Source of the DNA: Massilia sp. H6 | Lineage (GTDB): Bacteria > Pseudomonadota > Gammaproteobacteria > Burkholderiales > Burkholderiaceae_D | DNA: 64,000 bases | Reading direction: 5' to 3' | NCBI RefSeq assembly: GCF_024802625.1 | Contig: NZ_CP103371.1 | Location: 62,001 to 126,000, forward strand | Shown here: positions 46,221-56,900 of the stretch, in pieces | How positions within the stretch are numbered: position 1 is the stretch's first letter | Layout: each line of letters starts with the position of its first letter | Program-made: the position numbers and the translations under genes | The notes under the pieces: model-generated | Told to the model about the DNA's origin: nothing | The model's database searches: none | Seen by the model: the letters and a program-made list of their open reading frames with translations, nothing else

Positions 46221-46988
46221 TTAGTGGCGCAATTTGTAGCCGCGTTTGAGCAGATTGACCGCAATGGCCGCCAGCACCGCGAAGAACACCGACACGATGG
46301 CCAGGCTGATCCAGGGTGAGACGTCGGACTTGCCGAAGAATCCATAGCGGAACCCGTCAATCATATAAAAGAACGGGTTGAAATGCGAGACCGCCAGCCA
46401 GAACGGCGGCAGTTTTTGAATCGAATAGAACACCCCGGCCAGGAAAGTGGCGGGCATGATCAAGAAGTTCTGGAACGCGGCCAGCTGGTCGAACTTCTCG
46501 GCCCAGATACCGGCGATCACGCCCATCGTGCCCAGGATGGCAGCGCCGAGAAAGGCAAACAGGACGATCCACAAGGGCGCCACGAAACTCAGGTCGGCAA
46601 ACCAGGCGGTAACGACGAACACGCCAAACCCCACCACGATCCCACGCAATACCGCGGCCGCAACGTACGCCGACAGGATCTCGGCATGCGACAGTGGCGG
46701 CAGCAGGATGAATACCAGGTTGCCAGTGAGCTTGGACTGGATCAGCGACGACGACGAGTTGGCAAAAGCATTCTGCAGCACGCTCATCATCACCAGGCCC
46801 GGGATCAGGAAGGCGGTATAGCTCACGCCATCGAGCATCTCGACGCGGCCGTCGAGCACATGACCGAAGATCAGGAGGTACAGCATGGCCGTGACGATCG
46901 GTGCCGCCACGGTCTGGGTTGCGACTTTCCAGAAGCGCAGCGATTCCTTGTAAAACAGGGTCCGGAAACCCACCGAGATCAGCTTCAT
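46221..46988 (-). CDS. ABC-2 type transporter permease (YadH-like)
   Basis: 255 residues with six hydrophobic helices. The ABC-2 motifs include the N-terminal ETLRFWKV-like segment KESLRFWKVATQTVAAPIV and the family signature around LIMPATFLAGVFYSIQKLPP. The ATG overlaps the stop of the ATPase gene by four bases, so the two form one exporter. Substrate unknown; homologous pairs next to mla genes are common in betaproteobacteria. Confidence 0.88.
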   Translation of the reverse strand: MKLISVGFRTLFYKESLRFWKVATQTVAAPIVTAMLYLLIFGHVLDGRVEMLDGVSYTAFLIPGLVMMSVLQNAFANSSSSLIQSKLTGNLVFILLPPLSHAEILSAYVAAAVLRGIVVGFGVFVVTAWFADLSFVAPLWIVLFAFLGAAILGTMGVIAGIWAEKFDQLAAFQNFLIMPATFLAGVFYSIQKLPPFWLAVSHFNPFFYMIDGFRYGFFGKSDVSPWISLAIVSVFFAVLAAIAVNLLKRGYKLRH

Positions 46989-47920
46989 TGCGGGCCTCCC
47001 GGCTGAGTGCTTCCGACCACCTGCAAGAAGATGTCTTCCAGGTCGGCCTGCTCCAGCTGCATGTCGTCGACGATGGCGCCACTGGTGCGCAGGCGCGCCA
47101 GGATCGGTTCGACTTCGTTCACATGATTCACGCGCAGCGTGTACTTGTTGCCGCCGCCATTGTTCTGGTCGTGCTCGTCATGCGCGATCAGGTGGCGCAA
47201 GTCTGGCGGCAGCTCGCCGCCAGACAGGTGCACCACCAGCTGCGAGCCGGACACCCGGCGCAGCAGTGCCGCCATGGTGTCCAGCGCCACCACCTGGCCA
47301 AGCTTGAGCATGGCCACGCGCTGGCACATGGCCTGCGCTTCTTCGAGATAGTGCGTAGTGAGCACGACGGTATGGCCTTCGCGGTTCAGGCGCGCGATGA
47401 ATTTCCACAGCGTCTGGCGCAGCTCGACGTCGACGCCGGCGGTCGGCTCGTCGAGCACGATCACCGGCGGCTTGTGTACCAGCGCCTGGGCCACCAGCAC
47501 GCGCCGCTTCATGCCGCCCGACAGGGCGCGCATGTTGGCGTCGGCCTTGTTGGTCAGGTCGAGGTTGTGCATCACTTCGTCGATCCAGGCGTCGTTGTTC
47601 TTGATCCCGTAATAGCCCGACTGCAGGCGCAGCGTCTCGCGCACGGTAAAGAAGGGATCGAACACCAGCTCCTGCGGCACCACGCCCAGGCGCCTGCGCG
47701 CTTCACGGAAGTCGGTGACGACGTCATGGCCATGGATCTTGACGCTGCCCACGTCCGGGCGGATCAGCCCCGCAATGGTGGAAATCAAGGTGGTCTTGCC
47801 GGCGCCGTTCGGACCGAGCAAGCCAAAGAACTCACCCTCTTCGATGCTGAGGGAAACGCCCTTGAGCGCCTGGACGCCCTGGTAGCTTTTCTCGACGCTG
47901 TTAATCTGGATCGCTGTCAT
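46985..47920 (-). CDS. ABC transporter ATP-binding protein (YadG-like)
   Basis: 311 residues from the ATG at 47920. Walker A is GLLGPNGAGKTTLIST, the signature is LSGGMKRRVLVAQAL, Walker B is VIVLDEPTAGVD, and the H-loop is TTHYLEEA. A C-terminal extension of about 80 residues follows the nucleotide domain. It powers the ABC-2 permease encoded next to it. A longer in-frame extension to 48052 crosses the mlaB terminator hairpin and is not used. Confidence 0.9.
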   Translation of the reverse strand: MTAIQINSVEKSYQGVQALKGVSLSIEEGEFFGLLGPNGAGKTTLISTIAGLIRPDVGSVKIHGHDVVTDFREARRRLGVVPQELVFDPFFTVRETLRLQSGYYGIKNNDAWIDEVMHNLDLTNKADANMRALSGGMKRRVLVAQALVHKPPVIVLDEPTAGVDVELRQTLWKFIARLNREGHTVVLTTHYLEEAQAMCQRVAMLKLGQVVALDTMAALLRRVSGSQLVVHLSGGELPPDLRHLIAHDEHDQNNGGGNKYTLRVNHVNEVEPILARLRTSGAIVDDMQLEQADLEDIFLQVVGSTQPGGPQ

Positions 47921-48029
47921 TCTTGTGGAGGATGGCGCGAGCGCGCCGGACCGTGCGGGGAAACGGTCCATTATAGGGGAAATTGCAAATACTAGAGGTC
48001 GGTGGGGATTTTGAAGCAGGGGGGACTGA

Positions 48030-48054
48030 GGGTGGCCGGCGAAGCCGGCCACCC
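48030..48054. terminator. hairpin at the end of the mla operon
   Basis: Arms GGGTGGCCGGC (48030-48040) and GCCGGCCACCC (48044-48054) are perfect around GAA. It is seven bases beyond the mlaB stop on the minus strand and separates the mla operon from the ABC exporter genes. No T-run follows. Confidence 0.65.
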
Positions 48055-48061
48055 TGCAACA

Positions 48062-48337
48062 TCAGGACTGCGGCAGCAACTGGTCCACGCCATAGAGCGC
48101 AGCCAGCTTTTGCACGTTCACGGGAACGTTGGTAAAGGTCAGGCGTTGTCCGGCCTTGTTGGCCAGGCGCTGCCAGCCCAGCAGCACCGCCACGGCCGAC
48201 GAATCGGCCGTGCTGACGCCGCCCAGGTCGAACTGCGTCTCGCCAGCCGCGATCGCCGCACAGCCCTGCTCCAGGGCGCCGCGGGCGCTGTCGAAGGTCA
48301 AGGCATCGAGCGTGAGCATCGGATTGGCTTCGGCCAT
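48062..48337 (-). CDS. mlaB: STAS domain protein MlaB
   Basis: 91 residues from the ATG at 48337, which overlaps the mlaC stop (TAATG). The STAS-like segments LDLGGVSTADSSAVAVLLGW-type (FDLGGVSTADSSAVAVLLGW) and LAALYGVDQLLP are present. MlaB binds the ATPase MlaF and stabilises the MlaFEDB complex. It is the last gene of the mla operon. Confidence 0.88.
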   Translation of the reverse strand: MAEANPMLTLDALTFDSARGALEQGCAAIAAGETQFDLGGVSTADSSAVAVLLGWQRLANKAGQRLTFTNVPVNVQKLAALYGVDQLLPQS

Positions 48338-48969
48338 TACGTCGAGGCTTTCAGCGGCTTGGATGCCAGCTGCTGGTTGCGCTCGGCCAGTCGCTTGATC
48401 AGGCCATCGATGCCGCCCTTGTTGATCTCGCTGGTAAAGGTGCTCTTGTAGGTCTCGACCAACCATGCGCCCATCACGTTGATGTCGTAGATCTTCCAGC
48501 CCTGTGGACCATTGGCCAGGCGGTAGTTGAGCGTGATCGGCTCGCCGCGCGCGACGTTGACCTGCGAACGCACTTCGACGTCAGAAGCGCCGGCTTCGGC
48601 ACGCATCGGCTTGAATTCGACTGTTTCGTTCTTGATGGTCGACAGCGCGCCCGAGTAGGTGTAGACCAGCAAGGTGGTGAATTCCTGGGTCAGTGCCTTT
48701 TTCTGCTCGGGGGTGGCCTGGCGCCAGAAACGGCCCGCCGCCTGCTGCGTCATCTTTTCGGTGTCGACGTGCGGCAGGATCTTGGAATTGACCAGGTCCA
48801 TGATCTTGCTACGGTTACCTGCCTGAATGTCTTTGTCGGACTTGACGGTATCGATCACGTTGGCGCTGATGCGCTTGACCAGGACGTCCGGTGCTTCGGC
48901 GGCGATGGCGCTGGTGGCAAAAGCGAAAGTGGCGGTAGCGGCTGCAATCAGTTGAATGACTGGTTTCAT
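48337..48969 (-). CDS. mlaC: periplasmic phospholipid-binding protein MlaC
   Basis: 210 residues with a Sec signal peptide (LIAAATATFAFATSAIAA). The family motifs RFWRQATPEQKKALTQEFTT, LLVYTYSGAL, WKIYDINVMGAWLVETYKST and FTSEINKGGIDGLIKRLAE are present. MlaC shuttles phospholipids between the outer-membrane MlaA and the inner-membrane MlaFEDB complex. Confidence 0.94.
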   Translation of the reverse strand: MKPVIQLIAAATATFAFATSAIAAEAPDVLVKRISANVIDTVKSDKDIQAGNRSKIMDLVNSKILPHVDTEKMTQQAAGRFWRQATPEQKKALTQEFTTLLVYTYSGALSTIKNETVEFKPMRAEAGASDVEVRSQVNVARGEPITLNYRLANGPQGWKIYDINVMGAWLVETYKSTFTSEINKGGIDGLIKRLAERNQQLASKPLKAST

Positions 48970-49040
48970 GTGTCGGTTTCCTTGTTGTCGGGTGCGCGCC
49001 GTGCGAAGTTGCCGGCGCGCCTATACCCAGTTAACTCGTC

Positions 49041-49862
49041 TTACTGCTTATCGGATGACACCGGTTGTGTAAGCACTTGTGACGGGAGCGCCGTCGCATC
49101 GGTCGCGGCGGCGTCCGCCGGCACCGCAGCGGCTGCCGGTGCGCCGTCATGATCCTTGCGTGGCACGTTGCCGTCGTAGACCTGGCTCTGGCGGCGCTGC
49201 ATGTAACCGTCGCGGATGAATTCATAACGGTCGAACGCGGCTTCTTCGAGCAGGTTCGTCGCGTCCAGCAGCGTAGCGCGCTGGTCGACGATATTGACTG
49301 CCTTGCCGACATTGCGCCAGTTGACCGGTTCCTTGTACGCCCACGGGTCGCCAGCCATATCGGCCGGCAATGCCGCAGTGTCACGTACCGTAGATGGGCC
49401 CAATAATGGCAACATCAAGTAGGGACCGCTTGGAACGCCCCAGGTACCCAGGGTCTGGCCGAAATCTTCGTTGTGCTTCTGGATGCCGGCTTCCGAGGCG
49501 ATGTCGAGCAGGCCCAGGATACCAAAGGTCGAGTTGAGGGCAACGCGGGTAACGTCGCCCATGCCAGCTTGCCCTTTGCCTTGCAGCAGGTTATTCACCG
49601 CGCTCCAGGCGTCGGACAAATTACCGAAGAAATTATTCACGCCCGTTTGCGCAAAGCTCGGCAGCGTGTTCTTGTAGGCGGTGGCGGTCGGCTTCAGGAC
49701 AGTGCGGTCAATTGCATCGTTAAGGGTGAAGACGGCGCGGTTGTACTTCTCAAGCGGATCCTTCGGATTCTGCGGCGTGGCGCAGCCCGACAGCACCAGG
49801 GCGGCGGCACACACCGCGGCCAGGCGCATGTGGCCGTGGGTCAAGACTGGAACTTTTTTCAT
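49041..49862 (-). CDS. mlaA: outer-membrane lipoprotein MlaA (VacJ)
   Basis: 273 residues. A lipobox LSGC ends the signal peptide near residue 27. The conserved core NPKDPLEKYNRAVFTLNDAI and FGILGLLDIASEAGIQKHNE are followed by the VacJ signature FGQTLGTWGVPSGPYLMLPL and LGPSTVRD. A C-terminal alanine-rich extension of about 50 residues is extra. MlaA removes phospholipids from the outer leaflet of the outer membrane. Its start overlaps the mlaD stop by four bases. Confidence 0.95.
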   Translation of the reverse strand: MKKVPVLTHGHMRLAAVCAAALVLSGCATPQNPKDPLEKYNRAVFTLNDAIDRTVLKPTATAYKNTLPSFAQTGVNNFFGNLSDAWSAVNNLLQGKGQAGMGDVTRVALNSTFGILGLLDIASEAGIQKHNEDFGQTLGTWGVPSGPYLMLPLLGPSTVRDTAALPADMAGDPWAYKEPVNWRNVGKAVNIVDQRATLLDATNLLEEAAFDRYEFIRDGYMQRRQSQVYDGNVPRKDHDGAPAAAAVPADAAATDATALPSQVLTQPVSSDKQ

Positions 49863-50332
49863 TCAGTACTTTCCTTTCCTTCAGCGGCCTTGCTGTAGAT
49901 AAATTGATTAATTAAGTCTTCGAGCACTGTCGCCGACTGGGTGCGGTTGATGCGATCACCGTCGACCAGGTTCTCGGTGGCTCCACCCGGCTCGATGCCG
50001 ATGTACTGCTCGCCCAATAGGCCGGCGGTCAGGATCTTTAGCGAACTGTCTTTAGGGAATTTATATCCTGGCTCCATTTCGAGGCGCACGAGCGCCTGGA
50101 AGGTAGTGCCGTCGAAGGTGATTTCTCCGACACGGCCAACCACCACGCCGGCGCTTTTCACGGGCGCCTGCGGCTTGAGTCCGCCGATATTGTCGAACTT
50201 GCCAGTGATGGCATAGGTCTTGCTGAACGACAGCGTGCTCATGTTTCCTACCTTGAGAGCCAGGAACAGCAGCGAGACCAGGCCCAGCAGGACAAACAGG
50301 CCAACCCAGACGTCGATAGTTTTGCGATGCAT
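49859..50332 (-). CDS. mlaD: MCE-domain protein MlaD
   Basis: 157 residues with one N-terminal membrane helix (VWVGLFVLLGLVSLLFLALK) and a single MCE domain (YAITGKFDNIGGLKPQAPVK, SAGVVVGRVGEI, ILTAGLLGEQYIGIEPGG). MlaD forms the periplasmic ring of the MlaFEDB phospholipid transporter. It lies between mlaE and mlaA. Confidence 0.95.
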   Translation of the reverse strand: MHRKTIDVWVGLFVLLGLVSLLFLALKVGNMSTLSFSKTYAITGKFDNIGGLKPQAPVKSAGVVVGRVGEITFDGTTFQALVRLEMEPGYKFPKDSSLKILTAGLLGEQYIGIEPGGATENLVDGDRINRTQSATVLEDLINQFIYSKAAEGKESTE

Positions 50333-50384
50333 ACGAATACCTTAATGAACTTGCTTATTTGATGATGTTTGCTTAGGTGCTGAT

Positions 50385-51167
50385 TTACTTATTGAACATC
50401 AAGGCGGTCATGATGAAATCCAGCCCCCAGACCAGCAACGACGCAATGACGACGGTACGCGTGGTAGCGCGCGAGACGTCTTCCGGGGTTGGCTTGGTCT
50501 GGTATCCCTGGAACAGCGCAGTGAACGTGACCGCCACGCCGAAGACAAAGCTTTTGATTACGCCATTGAGGACGTCGGCACGAACATCCACGCCGGCCTG
50601 CATCTGCGACCAGAACGCGCCTTCGTCGACCCCGATCAGCTGGACGCCAACCAGGTAGCCGCCAAACACGCCGACCGCCGAGAACACGGTGGCCAGGATC
50701 GGCATGGCGATGACACCGCCCCAGAAACGCGGTGCCAGCACGCGCTGAACCGGATTAATGGCCATCATTTCCATCGCAGACAATTGCTCACCGGCCTTCA
50801 TCAGGCCGATCTGCGCTGTCAGCGAGGTGCCAGCGCGGCCGGCAAACAGCAGCGCGGTCACGACCGGACCGAGTTCGCGCACCAGCGCCAGCGCCACTAC
50901 CTGGCCCAGTGCCTGCTCGGCGCCGTACTGGTTTAATGTGTAATAGCCCTGCAGGCCAAGCACCATGCCGACGAACAGTCCGGACACGATAATGATCACC
51001 AGCGAATAATTGCCAATGAAGTGCACCTGCTCGGAAATCAGGGACGGGCGCCGGAAGGCGCCGGGCGTGACGCCCAGCAGATTGAAGAAAGCGCGCGTGG
51101 CGAAGCCAACGCTGGCGATGTTCTCGCGCGCGGTGCGGCCAATGGTTTCCAGGATGCGGCTGATCAT
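50385..51167 (-). CDS. mlaE: permease MlaE
   Basis: 260 residues with several long hydrophobic helices. The family segments EQVHFIGNYSLVIIIVSGLF, VALALVRELGPVVTALLFAG, RAGTSLTAQIGLMK and EQLSAMEMMAINPVQRVLAP are clear. MlaE is the membrane component of the Mla transporter. The start overlaps the mlaF stop by four bases. Confidence 0.95.
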   Translation of the reverse strand: MISRILETIGRTARENIASVGFATRAFFNLLGVTPGAFRRPSLISEQVHFIGNYSLVIIIVSGLFVGMVLGLQGYYTLNQYGAEQALGQVVALALVRELGPVVTALLFAGRAGTSLTAQIGLMKAGEQLSAMEMMAINPVQRVLAPRFWGGVIAMPILATVFSAVGVFGGYLVGVQLIGVDEGAFWSQMQAGVDVRADVLNGVIKSFVFGVAVTFTALFQGYQTKPTPEDVSRATTRTVVIASLLVWGLDFIMTALMFNK

Positions 51168-51967
51168 TTGAGCGCCCCCAGGCCCAGGTCGTCGGCCAGC
51201 GACTTGCCTGGGTAATGGAAGGGCACCGGGCCGTCCGGCGCGGCATTCACGAATTGTTTCACGTACGGATCTTCCGAAACCCGCAACTCGGCCGGGGTGC
51301 CTTCAGCGACGATCTTGCCGGCTGACATGAAATAAATATAATCGGCGATCGCAAAGCACTCGTGCACGTCGTGCGACACCAGGATCGAGGTCGAACCGAG
51401 CGCATCGTTCAGGTTACGAATCAAATTAGCCGTCACACCCATCGAAATAGGGTCGAGGCCGGCAAACGGCTCGTCGTACATGATCAGCTCGGGATCGAGC
51501 GCGACGGCGCGCGCAACGGCGACGCGACGCGCCATGCCGCCCGAAATCTCGGCCGGCTTGAGACGGTGCGCATTGCGCAGTCCGACGGCATTGAGTTTCA
51601 TGAGCACCAGGTCGCGGATCAGTTCTTCTGGCAAATCGGTGTGCTCACGCAGCGGAAAGGCGACGTTGTCGAACACCGACAAGTCGGTAAACAGCGCGCC
51701 GAACTGGAACAGCATGCCCATGCGGCGGCGCAGGCGGTACAGGCCGTCTGTGTCGAGCTTGTGCACGGCCTCACCGCCCACACGCACTTCGCCACGCTGC
51801 GGACGGATCTGGCCGCCAATCAGGCGCAAGACCGTCGTCTTGCCGCAGCCGGAGCCACCCATGACGGCCACGAGCTTGCCGCGTGGGAAGTCCATACGGA
51901 GGTTCGACAGGACGGAACGCTCCCCGTAGGCAAAGTGCAGATCACGGATTTCGACTAGGTTCGACAC
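51164..51967 (-). CDS. mlaF: ATP-binding protein MlaF
   Basis: 267 residues starting at a GTG (51967), with no clear Shine-Dalgarno. Walker A is GGSGCGKTT (Lys43), the signature is ISGGMARRVAVARAV, and Walker B is LIMYDEPFAGLDPI. The C-terminal segment GTPAELRVSEDPYVKQF is typical of MlaF. It drives phospholipid transport and starts the mla operon. A TACAAT box at 52001-51996 on the minus strand may be a -10 element. Confidence 0.94.
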   Translation of the reverse strand: MSNLVEIRDLHFAYGERSVLSNLRMDFPRGKLVAVMGGSGCGKTTVLRLIGGQIRPQRGEVRVGGEAVHKLDTDGLYRLRRRMGMLFQFGALFTDLSVFDNVAFPLREHTDLPEELIRDLVLMKLNAVGLRNAHRLKPAEISGGMARRVAVARAVALDPELIMYDEPFAGLDPISMGVTANLIRNLNDALGSTSILVSHDVHECFAIADYIYFMSAGKIVAEGTPAELRVSEDPYVKQFVNAAPDGPVPFHYPGKSLADDLGLGALK

Positions 51968-52070
51968 AGCGTGTTTTGTATTTGAGTAATCCGTTATTGT
52001 AGTGCAGAAAGCTTAAGCTTCGCTTGCGCTAGCCCATTCTGGGCTGCCGCGTCGATGCCGTATGACATCC

Positions 52071-52096
52071 AAAATAACTGACGAGTCAGCTATTTT
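52071..52096. repeat. 26-bp near-palindrome upstream of mlaF
   Basis: AAAATA and CTGAC (52071-52082) are mirrored by GTCAG and TATTTT (52085-52096), with one mismatched pair and a 2-base centre. It lies 104 bases upstream of the mlaF GTG and could be an operator. A short T-run follows it on the plus strand. Confidence 0.5.
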
Positions 52097-52361
52097 TGAT
52101 GGTAAGCGATTGATTCCATTGCATTTACGCTGAGTTGCAATATTGCATGATGCCTAGAAACAACTATAGCTTCCCTGGCGCAATTTGCCACGACTCGTTC
52201 AGGGGTGGTCTGCGAAACCGCCCGCATGATGCGCTGCAATAAGCCTTAGCTTAAAGATAATCGTCGGTAAACGATCGTGCGGGAGCGCACATAGTTGCCA
52301 TTGATTTCCGGGCAACACCGGTACGTGTTGGGTTGTTTCCACAAAAACGGGAATACTGAAG

Positions 52362-52388
52362 CAGAAAAGCGGCTGCGCCGCTTTTCTG
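52362..52388. terminator. hairpin after gltD
   Basis: Arms CAGAAAAGCGGC (52362-52373) and GCCGCTTTTCTG (52377-52388) are perfect over 12 bp around a 3-base loop, about 30 bases beyond the gltD stop. The U-rich side lies within the stem rather than after it. Confidence 0.65.
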
Positions 52389-52419
52389 TACGTTCTATCA
52401 AAGCTTGTTACGGCCGGAT

Positions 52420-53883
52420 TTAGCGTGGCAGTACTGAGCTTCCCATCAGGAATTCGTCGACAGCGCGCGCACATTGCCGTCCTTCGCGGATCGCCCATAC
52501 AACCAGCGACTGGCCGCGGCGCATGTCGCCTGCCGCAAATACCTTCGGCTGGGAAGTGTGATAACAACGCTCGCCATCCGTCGTGGCGCGCGCATTGCCG
52601 CGTGTATCCTTCTGCACGCCGAAGGCGTCGAGCACGTTCTGCACCGGCGACACGAAACCCATTGCCAGCAGCACCAGGTCGGCCTTGAGTTCGAATTCGG
52701 AATCGGGCATTTCGGTCATCTTGCCGTCCTTCCACTCGACACGGCAGGCAATCAGGCGTTCTACCTTGCCGCCCTTGCCTTCCAGGCGCTTGGTCGCTAC
52801 CGCCCAGTCGCGCTGGCAGCCCTCCTCGTGCGAAGACGAGGTGCGCAGGCGGGTCGGCCAGTAAGGCCAGACCAGCGGCTTGTTCTCGTGCTCCGGGGGC
52901 TGCGGCAGCAGCTCGAACTGGGTCACGGACGCGGCGCCATGGCGGTTAGAGGTGCCGACGCAGTCGGATCCGGTGTCGCCCCCGCCGATCACGATCACAT
53001 GCTTGCCTGTCGCCTTGAGCTGGTCCTTGAGCTTGTCGCCGGCATTGACGCGATTTTGCTGCGGCAAAAAATCCATCGCGTAATGCACACCCTTTAATTC
53101 GCGGCCCGGCACCGGTAAATCGCGCGGCTGCTCGGCGCCGCCAGCCAGAACCACGGCGTCAAATTGCTTGTCGAGATCTTCCGGGAAGATGGTGTCGCGC
53201 GCCATATTACTGACTGCGGCCGGAAAGTCCTTGCCGATCAGGACACCGGTGCGGAACGATACTCCCTCCGCGCGCATTTGCTCGATGCGGCGGTCGATCA
53301 GGTCTTTCTCCATCTTGAAATCGGGGATGCCGTAGCGCAGCAGGCCGCCAAGACGGTCGCTCTTCTCGAACACGGTGACGTCGTGGCCGACGCGCGCCAG
53401 TTGCTGGGCGGCGGCCAGGCCGGCCGGACCGGAGCCGACCACGGCGACCTTCTTGCCGGTCTTGGTGCTGGGCGGCTGCGGCACGATCCAGCCGTGCTCC
53501 CAGCCGGCATCGGCGATCTTGCGCTCGATCGACTTGATGCCAACCGGCTCGTCGTTGATGCCCAGCGTGCAGGCCGATTCGCACGGCGCCGGGCAGATGC
53601 GGCCGGTGACTTCCGGGAAGTTGTTGGTCGAGTGGAGATTTTCCACCGCCGCCCGGTAATTGCCGTGGTAGACCAGGTCGTTCCAGTCCGGAATCTGGTT
53701 GTTGACCGGGCAGCCCGTGTTACAGAACGGAATGCCACAATCCATGCAGCGCGCGCCCTGTACCTTGGCCTGGCCATCGGTCAGGGTCAGCACGAATTCC
53801 TTGTAGTTCTTGACCCGATCGGTCGGTTCAAGGTGACCTTCTTCCTGCCGATCGAATTCCATGAAACCGGTAATTTTGCCCAC
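52420..53883 (-). CDS. gltD: glutamate synthase small subunit GltD
   Basis: 487 residues. The N-terminal iron-sulfur cysteines are Cys46, Cys49, Cys54 and Cys58 ([16 protein letters not shown]), then Cys97, Cys101 and Cys105 ([15 protein letters not shown]). The FAD-binding motif [20 protein letters not shown] is near residue 145, and the second nucleotide fold [15 protein letters not shown] follows. It passes electrons from NADPH to GltB. It lies 29 bases downstream of gltB, so the order is gltBD. Confidence 0.96.
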   Translation of the reverse strand: MGKITGFMEFDRQEEGHLEPTDRVKNYKEFVLTLTDGQAKVQGARCMDCGIPFCNTGCPVNNQIPDWNDLVYHGNYRAAVENLHSTNNFPEVTGRICPAPCESACTLGINDEPVGIKSIERKIADAGWEHGWIVPQPPSTKTGKKVAVVGSGPAGLAAAQQLARVGHDVTVFEKSDRLGGLLRYGIPDFKMEKDLIDRRIEQMRAEGVSFRTGVLIGKDFPAAVSNMARDTIFPEDLDKQFDAVVLAGGAEQPRDLPVPGRELKGVHYAMDFLPQQNRVNAGDKLKDQLKATGKHVIVIGGGDTGSDCVGTSNRHGAASVTQFELLPQPPEHENKPLVWPYWPTRLRTSSSHEEGCQRDWAVATKRLEGKGGKVERLIACRVEWKDGKMTEMPDSEFELKADLVLLAMGFVSPVQNVLDAFGVQKDTRGNARATTDGERCYHTSQPKVFAAGDMRRGQSLVVWAIREGRQCARAVDEFLMGSSVLPR

Positions 53884-53912
53884 GTTCTTGTCCTCTTTTT
53901 CTATGCTGCCGC

Positions 53913-56900
53913 TCAGGCAACCATCTCGATCTTGTCGTTTGCTTCTTCCATGCTCGAGTTGTGCATCTCCTCGAGCGCGCGCTTGTACTCGGTCGGGAAG
54001 ACCTTGACGAATTTGGTGCGGCTGGTGCCCCAGTCGTCGAGCAGGTTGCGTGCGCGGGTCGAACCGGTGTGCTTGAAGTGGCGTTCGATCAGGCGGCGCA
54101 GGATGGCTTCGTCGGACTCGCGCTCGCCGTTGCGGGTCTGGCTGTGCCAGCCGGCGCGGTCGCCCTGCTGGCGGGTAGCCAGCACCGGCTCCAGGTTCAC
54201 CATCGCGGTATTGCAGCGGGCCTCGAATTCGCCCTTCGGGTCATAGACAAAGGCCACGCCACCGGACATGCCCGCCGCGAAGTTGCGACCGGTCTCGCCC
54301 AGTACCACGACGGTTCCGCCGGTCATGTATTCGCAACCGTGGTCGCCGCAGCCTTCGACCACCGCTACCGCGCCGGAGTTACGCACGGCGAAGCGTTCGC
54401 CGGCCACGCCGTTGAAGAAGGCTTCACCCGCAATCGCGCCATACAGCACGGTGTTACCGACGATGATGTTGTCCACCGCCCAGCCGCGGAACTCGGTGTT
54501 CGGCCTGACGATGATGCGTCCGCCCGACAGGCCCTTGCCGACGTAGTCGTTGCCTTCGCCAACCAGGTCCATCGTGATGCCGGCGGCCAGGAAGGCCGCC
54601 GCCGACTGGCCGGCGGTGCCTTGCAACTGGATGTGAATGGTGTCGTCCGGCAGGCCGGCATGGCCGTAGCGCTTGGCCACTTCGCCCGACAGCATCGCAC
54701 CGACCGTACGGTTGACGTTCTTTACCGGTGAAATGAACGAGACCCGCTCGCCCTTTTCCAGCGCGGCCTTGGCCTGGGCGATCAGCTTGTGGTCGAGCGC
54801 CTTGTCCAGGCCGTGGTCTTGCGTGTCGGTATGGAACAGGGCGCGCGGCGAATCGGCCTTGGGCTGGTAGAAGATGTTCGAGAAGTCCAGGCCCTGCGCC
54901 TTCCAGTGACCGACCGCCTTCGACTTGTCCAGCAGGTCGGCGCGGCCGATCAATTCGTCATACGTGCGGATGCCCAGCTGCGCCATGATCTGGCGCGCTT
55001 CTTCGGCGACAAAGAAGAAGTAGTTCACCACGTGTTCGGGTTTGCCCTGGAATTTCGCGCGCAGCAGGGGGTCTTGCGTGGCCACGCCCACCGGGCAGGT
55101 GTTCAGATGGCATTTGCGCATCATGATGCAGCCTTCCACCACCAGCGGCGCGGTGGCGAAACCGATTTCGTCGGCGCCCAGCATGGCCGCCACCACCACG
55201 TCGCGCCCGGTGCGCATCTGGCCATCGGCCTGGACGCGGATGCGACTGCGCAGCCCATTGAGCACCAGCGTCTGCTGGGTCTCGGCCAGGCCCAGCTCCC
55301 ATGGCGTGCCGGCGTGCTTGACCGAAGACAGCGGCGACGCGCCGGTACCGCCGTCATGGCCAGCCACCACCACGTGATCGGCCTTGGCTTTCGAGACGCC
55401 CGCCGCCACGGTGCCGATACCGACTTCCGACACCAGCTTGACCGAAATCGACGCCGCCGGATTGGCGTTCTTGAGGTCGTGGATCAGCTGCGCCAGGTCC
55501 TCGATCGAATAGATGTCGTGGTGCGGCGGCGGCGAGATCAGGCCCACGCCCGGCACCGAAAAGCGCAGTGACGCGATGTATTCGGACACCTTATGGCCGG
55601 GCAGCTGACCGCCCTCGCCCGGCTTGGCGCCTTGCGCCATCTTGATCTGGATCTGGTCGGCCGAGTTCAGGTATTCGGCGGTGACGCCGAAGCGGCCCGA
55701 GGCCACTTGCTTGATCTTCGAGCGCAGCGAGTCGCCATCTTCGAGCGCAATATCGGCCGCCACCCGATCGGAGCCCAGGATCGAGGCCAGGGTTTCGCCC
55801 TTGCTGATCTTGATGCCCTTGAATTCATTGGCATAGCGGCGCGGATCTTCACCGCCTTCGCCGGTATTGCTCTTGCCACCGATGCGGTTCATGGCAATTG
55901 CCAGCGTGGCGTGGGCTTCGGTGCTGATCGAGCCGAGCGACATGGCGCCGGTCGCGAAGCGCTTGACGATCTCCTTGGCCGGCTCGACTTCTTCCAGGGG
56001 AATCGCCCTGGATGGATCGATCCGGAACTCGAACATGCCGCGCAAGGTGAGATGGCGGCGCGTCTGGTCGTTGATCAGCTGCGCATATTCCTTGTAGGTG
56101 CTGAAGCTGTTGGCACGGGTCGAGTGCTGCAGCTTGGCGATGGCGTCCGGCGTCCACAGGTGGTCTTCGCCGCGCACGCGGAAGGCGTATTCACCGCCGG
56201 CATCCAAGGCATTGGCCAATACCGGGTCGGCGCTGAAGGCCAGCGTGTGCAGGCGCAGCGCTTCCTCGGCCACTTCGAACAGGCCGATTCCCTCCACCGT
56301 CGACGAGGTGCCGCGGAAGTATTTGTCGACCAGTGACTTGTTCAGGCCCACCGCTTCGAAGATCTGTGCACCGCAATACGACATGTAGGTGGAAATGCCC
56401 ATCTTCGACATCACCTTGAGCAGACCCTTGCCAATGGCCTTGGTGTAGTTGTAGATGGCCTTGTCGACATCCATCTCGTGCGGCAGGTTGTGCGCGAGTT
56501 CGGCCAGTGTTTCGAGCGCCAGGTAAGGGTGGACGGCTTCGGCGCCATAGCCGGCCAGCAGCGCGAAGTGGTGGGTCTCGCGCGCCGAGCCGGTTTCGAC
56601 TACCAGGCCGGTAGAGGCGCGCAGCCCGCGACCAACCAGGTGCTGGTGGATGGTCGAGGTGGCGAGCAGCGCGGGAATCGCAACCTGTTCTTGCGAGAGG
56701 TTGCGGTCCGAGACGATCAGGATGTTGTGACCCGACTTGACCGCATCGACCGCTTCCGCGCAGAGCGAGGCCAGGCAGGCTTCGATGCCTTCCTTGCCCC
56801 AGGCGACCGGGTAGCAGATGTCCAGCTCATACGACTTGAACTTGCCGCCGGTGTGCAGGCTGATCGAGCGCAGGCGCGCCATGTCGTCGAAGCCGAGCAC

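Larger units (their letters stand above)
51968..52419. other. 452-bp gap between mlaF and gltD
   Basis: No gene is credible here. The 178-codon minus frame at 52199-52735 enters gltD in another frame. The gap holds the gltD hairpin, a near-palindrome and the upstream region of mlaF. Confidence 0.5.

Noticed and set aside
52199..52735. 178-codon minus frame between mlaF and gltD
   Set aside because: It runs into gltD in another frame, has a low-complexity composition and crosses the gltD hairpin.
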